This document shows positions 28,044 to 39,608 of a DNA stretch of 64,000 nt, in pieces. Origin of the DNA: Candidatus Sericytochromatia bacterium (GTDB lineage Bacteria; Cyanobacteriota; Sericytochromatia; UBA7694; JACMQJ01). The stretch is from the NCBI GenBank assembly GCA_026004035.1, contig BPII01000002.1, positions 124,001 to 188,000 on the forward strand. Direction: 5' to 3'. Position 1 is the stretch's first letter. Each line of letters begins with the position of its first letter. The notes beneath the pieces are model-generated. The model ran no database searches and had not been told where the DNA came from. It saw nothing but the letters and a program-made list of their open reading frames with translations. The position numbers and the translations under genes were made by a program.

Positions 28044-28788
28044 TATTTTTAAATACTTTTGTTGCCAGTTTATTCATTAACTATAGTTCCACAAAAAATT
28101 TAATATATCAGCAATTGATAATAATACAATTAAAAAAAAGTTATTTATAAGAAATGATTATAATTTTAAATGTAAATTTTTTATTAATAAACATGACTTA
28201 ATATTTAAAAATTCAAGAAAAGAATATGTTAATCCATCTAAATTTTCATTCATAAAAAATGTAGAAATATTGCCAAATGAATTTATATTAGAAGGAAAAC
28301 AAACAAAAAGAAATAGATATAATAATAAATACACCAGAAAATTTTAGTGGAAGTTATCAAGGTGCTTTTTCTATTACATCCATGCCTTTTATTGATAAAA
28401 AACCTAAAAATAACTTTTTGCAATTTAATGCAAAAAGGTAATGATACCTTTTTTATTTGAATTAGAAGGAACAACTAGTGTATCTGCAAGAATAAAAAAA
28501 GTAGAACTAAATAAAAAAGATTTTTTAAATATAGATTTTCAAACAATAGTTCAAAATAAAGGAGATTCAAATTTGGAAGGAATAGTGTTTATATCTATAT
28601 TAGATGAGAATTATAATTTTATAACAAAATTACAGTCTAAGAAAAAAACAATTTATCCTTATCAAGAATGTTCTTTTAATAATAGTATAAAATATTATTT
28701 TCCTAAAGGAAATTATCATGCTATAATTACATTTGTATACAAGGATAAAAGTGTCTCAATTGATAAACCATTTGAAATTAGTAAATAG
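28016..28788 (+). pseudogene. Periplasmic two-Ig-domain chaperone-like protein (frameshifted)
   Basis: A signal peptide (FCIFVLVFLNTFVA) is followed, after frame changes, by VYSLTIVPQK and NISAIDNNTIKKKLFIRNDY, an Ig-like domain. A conserved-looking Y-x-GAF segment (FSGSYQGAFSITSMPF) follows. A second Ig-like domain (28441-28788) includes GIVFISILDENYNFI and GNYHAIITFVYKDKSVSI. Frameshifts lie near 28062, 28095 (A run), about 28300 and 28436, so only the last third is one clean frame. Two tandem Ig domains between a pilin and an usher is the layout of fimbrial chaperones (or WxL-type DUF916 binders); the sequence match is weak. It would escort subunits in the periplasm. Confidence 0.45.
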
Positions 28789-31564
28789 TATAATTTTTAT
28801 ATTTTTTTTTATTTGTTTATTTTGCTTTGCAAGTGAAAATAGTAGTATATACATAGGTATAAACGAAAAAATAGAGATAAATACTGATGAATACATCAAA
28901 CATTTAGTAATTGAAGAAAATGGAAAAATTAGACATCAGATTATTGGAAATAAAATAGAAATTTATGGTGAAAAACAAGGTAATGTAATATTATATCTAT
29001 GGGATAAAAAAGGATTTACATCTTATTTAATAACCATAAATAAATCAATTTATAAAAAAAGACATTAATGCAAAAACTATCAGTAATAAAAAAAAAAATA
29101 AAAAACAAACAATAAAAGCTTTATTAAATCAAAAATTAATAAATAACCATTTTCAAAATAGTAATGTTTCTTTTTCTTAGTAATAATTTAAAAATTTCAT
29201 TTCCAAACAAGTTCATTAATGATGGTATTTTTGATATAAATTTTAATCTTCTTAACTTACTACCATTTACTACAAATATAAATTCATTTAATACTAATAC
29301 TGAATTCAACTTGTTTAATATAACTTATAAAGAAAGAATATTTAACTTTCAGCTATTTGATATATTGAAACCAAATGGTGCATCATTTTTGCAAGAGCAT
29401 TTTGTTAGGAACAATGGAGGTATAAAAGGTTTTGAAATTAATTATTTATTAGATGAAAAAACATCATTTAACATTCTAACAGGATTTTCAAGAGGTTTAT
29501 TTCAATTTATTAATCCTTTTAGAACAAATAATGATTTGCTTATTTCTACAAATTTAAATTATAAAATCAATAATAAAAATGATTTTTTATTATCTTTTAT
29601 TTATAAATCTCCAGATTACTTAAATAAAAATAGTATAGTATCTTTAAGCAGTGGTATAAGTTCTAATCTATTTGAAAATTTTTTTCTAAAAACAGAAGTT
29701 TTTACAAATTTTGATAAATTTGGATTTATGACAAATTTAAACTATAAATATTTTTTTGATTCTAATAAAAATGAAAGCATTGATATATTACTAAATAATT
29801 ATGTTTTTCAAGATAATTACTATAAATTTATAAATTCATTTAATAGAGTTAATAAAGCTTTAGCTTCTTTCAATATAAAAAATACTAAAGTAAATGTAAA
29901 TTTTTCATCAGTAAATAATAATTTTGCTAATAATAATAATTTTAAGATAACTTTAAAAAGTTATATAAATGAATTTTTTTTTCCTAATGTTTCTTTTAAT
30001 TTCTCTGAAATTTTAGATGGTAAAAGCTATATAGCAAGATTGGGATTTGGAAATAAAATTAATACATTTTTAGAACCAGAATTTAAGTTTTTTATTAATC
30101 AAACTTCAACTGGAATTTTGTATAACAATACATTTTCGTTAAATTTAATAGAAGATAAAAATTATTCTTTAAGGTTTATAAATAATAATCTAATAAATAC
30201 TTTTAATAATTTTAATTCAAATTTTTCATTAAGAGGTAATATGAACTTAGATAACTTAAAGTTTAACTTAGGATTATCATATTTAATCTCTAATTCAGGA
30301 ATAAATAATTATTTAACTAATGGTTTTGGTATTAATTTAAATTTTAACTATGCATTAAGTAATTATACTAGTATTCTTGGATCTATTAGAAGTAACTATT
30401 TTAATAATAATTTTCAAAGTAACTTTTCTATAAACTATATTTATAATTTTTCAGATTTTATATCATCCTTATTTAATTATAGCTTATCAGGATTAGTATA
30501 CTTAGATAACAATAAAAACAATTTTTTTTGATGAAGGAGATGAGGTTCTTAAAAATGGTGAAATATTATTTAATGATAATTATTATAAAATAGAAAATGG
30601 TAGATATTTTATAAATAATATAAAAGAAGGTATATATGAAATACAAATAAATGAAAATAAATTAAATAGTAGTTATAAAGCAGCTATAAAAAAAGCTCAA
30701 ATAGATGTACCTACAGAAAAAACTTTTGATTTTCCTATATTAAATGATAATTTTAAAAATGTAACTATTAATGTTTATGGAAATATTTCTAAAACAAAAA
30801 CCTTAAGAAAAGTTAAAGTCTATGCTAATGGTGAAGAAAAAATTACCAATCCTTCAGGAAGTGCAGATTTTTATCTAGAAAAAAATAAAGAATATAAAAT
30901 TTCATTAGATTATAATACAATACCAAGTGGATATGTATTTCCAGAAACTTACAAAACAATTTTTCTAGATGATGATAAAAGTGTAGATTTTATTTCATAT
31001 CCATTAATTTCTGTAAAAATCAACTTTTTATATAATAATAAAAATAAAATTAATTACATTAAGAATTTAAACGTAAAATGCACTTATATAGATTACGAAG
31101 ACAATAAAAAATACTATAATTTAAAAACTAATAATGAAGGTTATATATTGATAACAGATATAAAAACAGCAGGTACTCTAAAAGTAGAATATGAAAATAT
31201 GGAAGAACCTTTACTAATACAAATTCAAGACAAGCCAGGTAACATCGAATTAGATGTGAAATTATCAGAAATTATTTTTAATACAAATGAAAGTAATAGT
31301 AATAAAAGTAATAATATAAAAAAAATTAATAATTTAGAAAATTATAAAAGCTTTTCTAAAAATAATTCTAGTAATATAAATAAAACTGAAAAAAACAAGT
31401 TTATAAAACACAAAGTTACTAAAAATGAAACTTATTTTTCTATATATAGAAAATACTATGGAAATAATTTTAAATTTATAAAAAAATTTTTGAAATACTT
31501 TAAAAATAAAAAATTAAAAGCTAATAGTATTATTCTAGTTCCAAGCAAGGATTTACTAAAATGA
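28772..31564 (+). pseudogene. Outer-membrane usher-like barrel with CpaC-like N-terminus, SdrD-like domains and LysM (frameshifted)
   Basis: Starts at a TTG (28772) with a signal-like helix (IIFIFFFICLFCFA). The first 80 mature residues, IGINEKIEINTDEY...GEKQGNVILYLWDKKG, match the pilus/secretin N-terminal domain of CpaC. A long asparagine-rich beta barrel follows (29164-30531). At its end, SGLVYLDNNKNNFF, one extra T in a T8 run breaks the frame; deleting it continues FDEGDEVLKNG...KEGIYEIQI, an SdrD-B-like domain seen in ushers and surface proteins. A further Ig-like part follows, then a C-terminal LysM (VTKNETYFSIYRKYYG...SIILVP). A second frameshift is near 29060-29165. Role: probably exports and assembles the fibre. 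Not a standard FimD: no PapC-type plug signature was recognised. Confidence 0.5.
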
Positions 31565-33793
31565 AAAACATTAAAATTATTAGTATTACCTTATTTGTTT
31601 ATTTTTTTAATCTCATGTTCAGCTCCTAATAATCTAAATAAGGGAGTAAATACTAAAATATCTTCTAATCAAAATAAATCTGACAAATATCAAAATAGTT
31701 TTCCAGAAAAATTTGAAATGAATACAAAAAATCTTACTTTTAAAATAAATGAAGATAAACTAATTGATTTTAAACTTTATGATTCCAATGATAAACAATT
31801 AAATGATTTAGAGTTTATTTCTGAAAATCAAAATATATTACAAAATATAGGTTCAAATAAGTTTAAAGGTATATCAGAAGGTTTAACATATATTATAGTT
31901 TTTTCAAAAAAATATAAAGAAAAAACTTTTATAATACCAGTTTATGTTACTAAAAAAATTGAAAGAAATATTAATTTTATAAGAATAAATCCTCCAGTTT
32001 TAATAATAAAAAAAGGAGATAATAAAAAATTTTATTCTGAAATTTATTTTAGTGATATATCAACACCAGTAAAAGATTATAACAATTGGACAGTGGAAAG
32101 TAAAAATGTTGGTGATATAAATTCAGAAGGCAACTTTTTAGCTATTAATAAAGGCGAAACTTCAGTGTTTTCATTTTTTAATAATGATACTATTTATAAA
32201 AGCCAATCTAAAGTATTTGTAAAAGAATCAGAAAAAGATTTAATTGCTTTAGAAGATATATACATAGATCAAATAACTTCTTCCTATAAAGAAATAATAG
32301 GTAATGTTGGTTTCTCAGATAAAATAGAATCAAAAATAAAGTTTAACTTTGGAAGAATATCTCATTTTCCATATTTTTTATCAGGTAATGAATCAATAGT
32401 TAAAGTTTATCAAGATGGTAGTTTTGAACTTATCGGTGAAGGAGAAACATTTATAAAAATAACAAACTTATATGATTATTCAAAACCTTATTTTATACCA
32501 GTAAAATCAATTAAGTTTGATTCTAAAATAAAATGTATAAATACTGAAAAAAAAATAATAAATCTAAAGTTAAATAGTGATTATGAAATAAGCTTGGATA
32601 ATAATTATGATTATGAAATAGAAAATAATCAAATTTGTAAGCTAATTAATAATAAATTAACTGGAATGAAAACTGGTACTACAAAGTTAATTTTAAAAGA
32701 TAAAAGTAATAGTTCTTTAAAATCATATATACCAATTAATGTTTTCTCAGATAATGATCCAAATACATTTTTAAACAAATTAGATGTCTATGGTAAATAT
32801 AATTCATATAACGTAAAATTAAACTGGGAAAAAATACCTGGAAACTATGAATATCAAGTTTTTAGAAATAATACTTTATTATATAAAACAAAAGAAAATT
32901 ACTTTGAAGATAAAAATTTAAATGGTAATATGTTTGTTTATAAAATAAAAGTATGTAATGACAAAGTATGTAATGAATCAAATTCAAGAACAGCTAAAAG
33001 ACCTGCTCCTGAATCTCCTAGAATAATAAATGCTTATTCAAAATATATAAATGAAAATTTATTAAATTATATAGAATGGGAAAATTTAAATGATTCTAAC
33101 ATAACTTATCAAGTATATAGAGATAATAAATTAATAGCTAAAGTAAATACAAATTCGTTTCAAGATACTTTCAAGGTTAATACAGATAAATCTACATATA
33201 AATATAATATAAAGTCCTGTATAGATAATATTTGTTCTGAAGAAGAAAAAAGCTATTTTTTAAATATACCTTCACCTGAAAATACTGAATTTATTAGTGT
33301 TAAAAAAGAAGATAATAAGTATATTTTAAAATGGAAAGTTCCTTTAAATAATATGCCTTCAACTTACTATAAACTTTATAAAGATGAAGTTTTAATATAT
33401 TCAGGAATTCAAAACTCATTTGAATATTATTATGACAAAAAAGGTTATTTTACATACAAGTTACTATCATGTAATCATTTTTCATGTTCATCTGGTACAA
33501 TCTATAAATTTAGTAGTAACAATTTGCCTTTAGAAACAGAAATTTATCAACCTAAAGTAGTGAGAGTTAATAATAATAGCTATAATATTTCTTTATCTTG
33601 GAAGGATGTTTTATCAAAAAGTAATGATACGAATGAATATTATAAATTATATAAAAACGATACTTTGATTTACCAAGGCAAGCTAAATATATTTGTTGAA
33701 GATACTAATACTTTAGAGAATTACTATTATGTTGAAACTTGTAATATTTTTGGTTGTAGTAAATCTAATGTCGTAAAAAGTTCTTTATTATAA
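31561..33793 (+). CDS. Surface lipoprotein with Ig-like and four fibronectin-III repeats
   Basis: About 740 residues. The ATG at 31561 overlaps the usher stop; deleting one A of AAAAA after it gives MKTLKLLVLPYLFIFLISCS, a lipoprotein signal with lipid cysteine in ISCSAP. As written, translation could begin only at the TTG at 31595. Ig/Big2-like segments follow (about 40-390), then four fibronectin-III-like repeats. Each repeat ends in a C-x4-C pair: CNDKVC, CIDNIC, CNHFSC, CNIFGC. The repeats open with the pattern YQVFRNN..LYK/YKLYKDE. It lies at the end of the locus and would sit on the outer surface as an adhesin or fibre anchor. It ends 12 bases before the convergent gene at 33806. Confidence 0.75.
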
Positions 33794-33805
33794 AGAAAAA
33801 CTTTT

Positions 33806-34516
33806 CTATATTTCGTTAAAGGATTTATAAGTAAATTCTATATTAAAATATTCTCTAAAACCTTTTATTATACAATTCTTTATTGTTTCATAATCAGGTA
33901 TGTATCCTAAATTAAGATAAAAACTTGTTAGTTTAAATTTTAAATTATTACTGAAAATACCTTTTAATAATTCAAAATCTTGATTTAGAATGATTGAACC
34001 ATGTTGTAAAAAATAATCCCCTTTTCTAAACTGAGCACTTCCTACTATTTTTTTTCCATTAATATTTATATCAGATATAGTAGAACTTTCAAAACAAAAA
34101 GCCTCTTTTGAATAGTTTCTAGTATTTTCTTCACCTATTTGTAAATTTAAATTAGGGAAAGCTAATTTTAGACTATATATTATAGCTTTACTTATTTTAA
34201 GATATGATTCGTGTATGTTTGTAGAAAAACCATCTTTTTTTGAAGCTACTAAACTATAAGTAAAATCTCCTTGATGAAAAACTGCCTTACCTCCTGTTGG
34301 TCTTTTTAATATTCTTATATTATTTTTTCTACAAAAATCTATATTAATATCATTTATATCTTGATTTCTACCTAAAGATATCGTTTTTTTTTTCCAAGAA
34401 TAAAATCTTAGTATAGGAACTTGTAAATTATTTATATACTTATCTAACAAAATTAGATCTATATCCATGTTACTTAAAGAATATTCAGAAAGTTCTAGAA
34501 GTATCCATTTACTCAT
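33806..34516 (-). CDS. Lipoyl/octanoyl transferase of the LipM/LplA family
   Basis: A 236-residue protein of the biotin/lipoyl-ligase fold. KRPTGGKAVFHQGDFTYSLV is the family core. AFCFESSTISDININGKKIVGSAQFR and LQHGSIIL resemble LipM octanoyltransferases, whose catalytic cysteine is in the CF(D/E) position. The protein lacks the C-terminal accessory domain of E. coli LplA. It would load octanoate or lipoate onto lipoyl domains, alongside LipB at 12372. Its last 22 codons are duplicated at 22428. Start codon ATG overlaps the stop of the upstream gene (34513) by 4 bases. Confidence 0.8.
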   Translation of the reverse strand: MSKWILLELSEYSLSNMDIDLILLDKYINNLQVPILRFYSWKKKTISLGRNQDINDINIDFCRKNNIRILKRPTGGKAVFHQGDFTYSLVASKKDGFSTNIHESYLKISKAIIYSLKLAFPNLNLQIGEENTRNYSKEAFCFESSTISDININGKKIVGSAQFRKGDYFLQHGSIILNQDFELLKGIFSNNLKFKLTSFYLNLGYIPDYETIKNCIIKGFREYFNIEFTYKSFNEI

Positions 34517-35409
34517 TTTTTATATATTGATATATAGGAATTAACTTTTCTACCATCAGTTTTTGCAATATCTTTATTTTTTACAATCATACTAGTAGAA
34601 CCACCACCATCAAGTATAAAAGCAGTTTTTACATTTAATTTCTTAAGTATTTCTATACTTTCATCAAAACTTGCTCCTTTATTTCTTTTTGAACCTTCAC
34701 CAATAGTTATAAGAACTAGTTTATTATTTTTATCTATTCCTATAAATGTTCTTGCTATTGATGAATTTTGAGAGTCCCCACCATAAGAATCTTTGTAAAT
34801 CTTATTATCATCATATAGCCTTAATAATCCTCCTATAAAAAATTTTGTTCCTTCTGTAATATTTTCTTCTAATCCTCCCTTACCATAATTAATATTTCCA
34901 TTATTATCTATTGAAATGAAAAATCTATTATCAGTTATTTTATCGTAATTATTTTTATCAGTATAAATTTTATTTTCTGATTTAATATCACCTAGTAATA
35001 TACCATTAGCAAAAAATTGACCATTTATACAAGCTAGAAAGTTTTTATTTTCAATAAATCCTTTTGTATTAATAGAACTACCATCATTATTAAATTCAGC
35101 TGAAACATTAACTTTTGATACATCAACAAATAAAGCTCTAACTATACCACCATTTCTAGTTCTTATGGAATTATAATAATAAACTCCATCATAAATTTTT
35201 TCAAATTTGTTATAGTTTTCTTCTTCATCAAAGAACAGTTCTTTAGGAGGTGTCAAATTTTTACTAGTATTGCTCGATAAAACGATAGCGTCTTTTAATG
35301 GTACTGAAGTTACGTTATTTTGATTATTATTATTACTATTTACTTTATTTTGAACTTTATCTTCTTTAAGTTCTAAAAGTTTAAAATATTCTTTTTTATT
35401 TACTTCCAT
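34513..35409 (-). CDS. Phosphodiester glycosidase (NAGPA/DUF2233) family protein
   Basis: A 298-residue protein. About 60 residues at the N-terminus are low-complexity (Asn/Lys). The rest is a NAGPA-type domain: VYYYNSIRTRNGGIVRALFVDV, CINGQFFANG, IARTFIGID and the conserved LDGGGSTSM motif near residue 268. Such domains remove N-acetylglucosamine phosphodiesters or are found on exopolysaccharide-degrading proteins. No signal peptide was seen, so the enzyme may be cytoplasmic or leave by another route. It is upstream of the lipoyl transferase and coupled to it. Confidence 0.8.
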   Translation of the reverse strand: MEVNKKEYFKLLELKEDKVQNKVNSNNNNQNNVTSVPLKDAIVLSSNTSKNLTPPKELFFDEEENYNKFEKIYDGVYYYNSIRTRNGGIVRALFVDVSKVNVSAEFNNDGSSINTKGFIENKNFLACINGQFFANGILLGDIKSENKIYTDKNNYDKITDNRFFISIDNNGNINYGKGGLEENITEGTKFFIGGLLRLYDDNKIYKDSYGGDSQNSSIARTFIGIDKNNKLVLITIGEGSKRNKGASFDESIEILKKLNVKTAFILDGGGSTSMIVKNKDIAKTDGRKVNSYISIYKK

Positions 35410-35488
35410 AAATGTTTTATAGAATAATTTATAAAAAACTTTCTAAAATATTAATTAAATTTAATTTAATGTTTTACTATTAATTTTT

Positions 35489-35628
35489 GACACTAGGCTA
35501 ATGTTATTTTTTGATAAGTTTAAAATCCTTTAGTAGTAAGCATTTTAAAGATTTATATTAAAGATACTTTAATTTAGTATTTATTAGCGTTTCAAGATAA
35601 TTTTTTTCTATAACTAAATCTCAGTGCC
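35489..35628 (+). repeat. MITE family 1, copy 2a
   Basis: GACACTAGGCTAATG start and TCTCAGTGCC end match the copy at 2808-2945. It lies in the 441-base gap 35410-35850 and is joined directly to copy 2b, sharing the CAGTGCC junction. No gene was seen in the gap. Confidence 0.85.
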
Positions 35629-35751
35629 ATTTTTTGATAAATCTAAAATCCTTTAATAGTAAGCATTTTAAAGATTTATATTAAAATATACTTATAATTT
35701 AGTATTTATAAGCTTTTGAAGGTATTTTTTTTATAACTCAATTCCAGTGTC
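35629..35751 (+). repeat. MITE family 1, copy 2b (left end lost)
   Basis: Same orientation as 2a. It begins at the internal TTTTTTGATAA, so the left terminal repeat is missing, and it ends AATTCCAGTGTC. The tandem array looks like insertion of one element into another, or unequal recombination. Confidence 0.85.
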
Positions 35752-35850
35752 GCAATATCAATTTAATAAATTGCTATTAGTTTAGTATAAAATTAAAAAT
35801 ATTTAAAATTATGATAAGATAAAATTATATAATTTTATACAGATACTTTA

Positions 35851-36537
35851 ATGAATATGAAAGAAAAAATTTTAATAATAGAAGATGATAAAGATATATC
35901 TAGTTTTATAGCTACTGAATTAAAATATGAAAATTATGATATTTACCAAGAATATAATGGAATAAAGGGCTTATCTAAATTTAGAGAGATAAAACCAGAT
36001 CTTGTAATATTAGATAAATTATTACCAGATTTAAATGGACTAGAAGTTTGTAAAAGAATAAGGGAAACATCAGATACTCCTGTAATTATTCTCACAGCAT
36101 TGGGTGAAATAAAAGAAAAAGTGGAAGCATTAGATAATGGTGCTAACGATTATATAGTTAAACCTTTTAGTTTAGATGAGTTACTAGCAAGAATAAGGGT
36201 ACAACTAAGACAAAAAGAAAAATTAAATAAGAAAATATTTGAATACTATGATTTATATTTAGATATTTCAAAAAGACTAGTAAAAAGAAATAATAAAATA
36301 ATTAATTTAACTCCAAAGGAGTTTGATATATTATATTTGTTAATTCAAAATCCTGAGAATGTTGTAAGTAAAAAAGATATTATAGAGAAAGTTTGGGGAT
36401 GGAATTTTGATGGAGATTATAATATATTAGATGTTTCAATACATAATCTAAGAAGTAAAATAGAAACAGAGAATTTACCTAAAATAATATTTAATGTCAG
36501 AGGTATAGGATATATATTAAAAAATAGTGAAAATTAA
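35851..36537 (+). CDS. OmpR/PhoB-family response regulator
   Basis: A 228-residue two-domain regulator. The receiver domain has acidic EDDKD, the phospho-acceptor D in LVILDKLLPDLNG (about residue 51), T in VIILTALG and K in VKPFSLDEL. The C-terminal winged helix contains LTPKEFDILYLL, SKKDIIEKVWG and DVSIHNLRSKIE. It is paired with the histidine kinase that overlaps its 3' end. No ribosome site is seen upstream; the start codon may be near the transcript start. Confidence 0.94.
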   Translation: MNMKEKILIIEDDKDISSFIATELKYENYDIYQEYNGIKGLSKFREIKPDLVILDKLLPDLNGLEVCKRIRETSDTPVIILTALGEIKEKVEALDNGANDYIVKPFSLDELLARIRVQLRQKEKLNKKIFEYYDLYLDISKRLVKRNNKIINLTPKEFDILYLLIQNPENVVSKKDIIEKVWGWNFDGDYNILDVSIHNLRSKIETENLPKIIFNVRGIGYILKNSEN

Positions 36538-37867
36538 ATTAAAGACTACAATAATACTATACTACATAGTAACAAGTTCATTAATAATTATATCTTCAAC
36601 TTTTTTGACTTTGTATAGTCTAAAAATAGAAAGTGAAAATATAATAAAATTTGAAATAAAAAATAAATTTGAAGAAATAAAGTCTATAATTAAATATATA
36701 TCAAAAGATAAAAATATAAATAAAAAAGAAATTTTGATTTTAAACAATATTTTTAAAAATGATTTAATTCAAATTATTGAAAATAATAAAATTTTGTTTA
36801 AATCAACAAGTTTAAAAAATAACTTATTGCACATTAAAGAACAGAATAATTTTTATAAAAAGAAAATAAAAGACGGTGAAATTATTTATTATTCTAATTT
36901 TATATATCCTAATATAATTCTTCAAGTTGGATTATATAAAAATAATATTGAAATATTTAAAAAAATTATATTTTATGAAACTATAGAATTAATGTTTGCT
37001 TTATTATTGACAATATTATTTTCAATTTTAATTGCTAAATTAATATCAATACCTATAGAAAAAATTATTTATGATATAAAGAATATTAAAATAGATAATC
37101 TCAATGAAAAAATAGATTTTTCTTCTTTTTCAAATTATGAAATAAGCGAATTAGCTAAAGAATTTAACAAGCTAATAGATAAAGTGTACTCTTTAATAAG
37201 AGCTCAAAGAATATTTTTATCTAATGTTTCACATGAACTAAGAAGTCCTCTAACATCAATAATTGGACATTCTGAGCTTATAAAGAAAAGAGGAATATTA
37301 AATAATCAAATTATTGAAAATAGCTCTGAGATAATAATAAAAGAGGCAAACAGATTAGTTAATCTAGTCAATGAACTTATATCAATTGAAAAAATTCAGT
37401 CAAAAGACTTTACACTAGAAAAAGTCAATTTATATAATTTATTAAAAGATATTTATGAGATATTTTATCCAATATGTCCTAGAATAAATTTTAAAAGCTT
37501 ACAGAAAAATTTAGAAGTATTAGGAAATGAAGATTATCTTAAAAGAGCTTTTATTAATTTAATAGATAATGCTATTTACGCAACTAAAAATAAGGGAGAA
37601 ATAAGTATTTCTATTGATAAAATAGATAATTATGCAAAAATAATAATAAAAGATACAGGTATAGGTATAGAGCAGGAGAAAATTAAATATATATTTGATA
37701 GGTTTTATAAAATTGATACAAATAATAGTAATCACAATAATAAAATTGGTTTAGGATTATCTATTGTCAAAGAGATAATAGAAAACCATAATGGTAAAAT
37801 ATTAGTGAATAGTATTTTTGAAAAGGAAACTACTTTTGAAATATTTTTACCAATAATTACAAATTAA
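36527..37867 (+). CDS. Membrane sensor histidine kinase
   Basis: A 446-residue kinase that starts at GTG (36527), overlapping the regulator by 11 bases. It has an N-terminal membrane helix (about 8-30), a periplasmic domain of about 110 residues, a second helix (about 145-170), HAMP-like linker, H-box VSHELRSPLTSIIGH, N-box NLIDNAIYATK and ATP boxes DTGIGIEQEK and GLGLSIV. The sensing domain is lysine/isoleucine-rich with no recognised fold; the signal is unknown. Confidence 0.94.
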   Translation: MKIKLKTTIILYYIVTSSLIIISSTFLTLYSLKIESENIIKFEIKNKFEEIKSIIKYISKDKNINKKEILILNNIFKNDLIQIIENNKILFKSTSLKNNLLHIKEQNNFYKKKIKDGEIIYYSNFIYPNIILQVGLYKNNIEIFKKIIFYETIELMFALLLTILFSILIAKLISIPIEKIIYDIKNIKIDNLNEKIDFSSFSNYEISELAKEFNKLIDKVYSLIRAQRIFLSNVSHELRSPLTSIIGHSELIKKRGILNNQIIENSSEIIIKEANRLVNLVNELISIEKIQSKDFTLEKVNLYNLLKDIYEIFYPICPRINFKSLQKNLEVLGNEDYLKRAFINLIDNAIYATKNKGEISISIDKIDNYAKIIIKDTGIGIEQEKIKYIFDRFYKIDTNNSNHNNKIGLGLSIVKEIIENHNGKILVNSIFEKETTFEIFLPIITN

Positions 37868-37926
37868 TAGTATTTTTTAACAATAAAGTTCTTGTATATA
37901 AGAAATCAATAAATTGAAATTACTTA

Positions 37927-37935
37927 TGATAGAAT
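37927..37935 (+). promoter_or_regulatory. Extended -10 promoter of eno (TGATAGAAT)
   Basis: TGATAGAAT ends 31 bases before the enolase ATG (37967); the ribosome site GAGAGG follows. Same motif class and spacing as at 12991, 15621 and 42584. Confidence 0.5.
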
Positions 37936-37957
37936 GTAATATTAAAATTTATTTTGA

Positions 37958-39250
<1,293 letters not shown>

Positions 39251-39350
39251 TAACTTTTTAAACATTAATCTAAAGTAAAAAAGATATTTTCAGTTAGTTT
39301 TTAATTTAGCTTTTTAATTTTTTAAATATTCTATCCTTTAAAAAGAGAGG

Positions 39351-39480
39351 TATTGAATTATAGAAAAAATTACCTTAAAAAGCTTATAAATACTAAATTT
39401 AAAGTATATTTTAATATAAATCTTTAAAATGCTTACTATTAAATGATTTTAAGCTTATCAAAAAAACAACGTTAGCTAGG
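39351..39480 (-). repeat. MITE family 1, copy 3 (worn ends)
   Basis: In the minus orientation this has the same internal sequence as the other copies (TTTTTTTGATAAGCTTA... TTTATAAGCTTTT), but its terminal repeats have decayed (ends TATTGAATTATAG and GCTAGG). It occupies the middle of the 358-base gap after enolase; the rest has no recognisable feature. Confidence 0.75.
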
Positions 39481-39608
39481 TATTAATTATGCACTGTTTA
39501 TTATAAAAATTGGTATTAGTAAAATTTTTTTGTAAATTGATACTTTGTATTATATCCAATTTCCTATTGTAACTGCCAAGAAATTAAAAGTTAAATTTAG
39601 GTTAAATT

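Noticed and set aside
36562..36747. Minus-strand frame inside the histidine kinase
   Set aside because: Antisense shadow of the membrane helix region.
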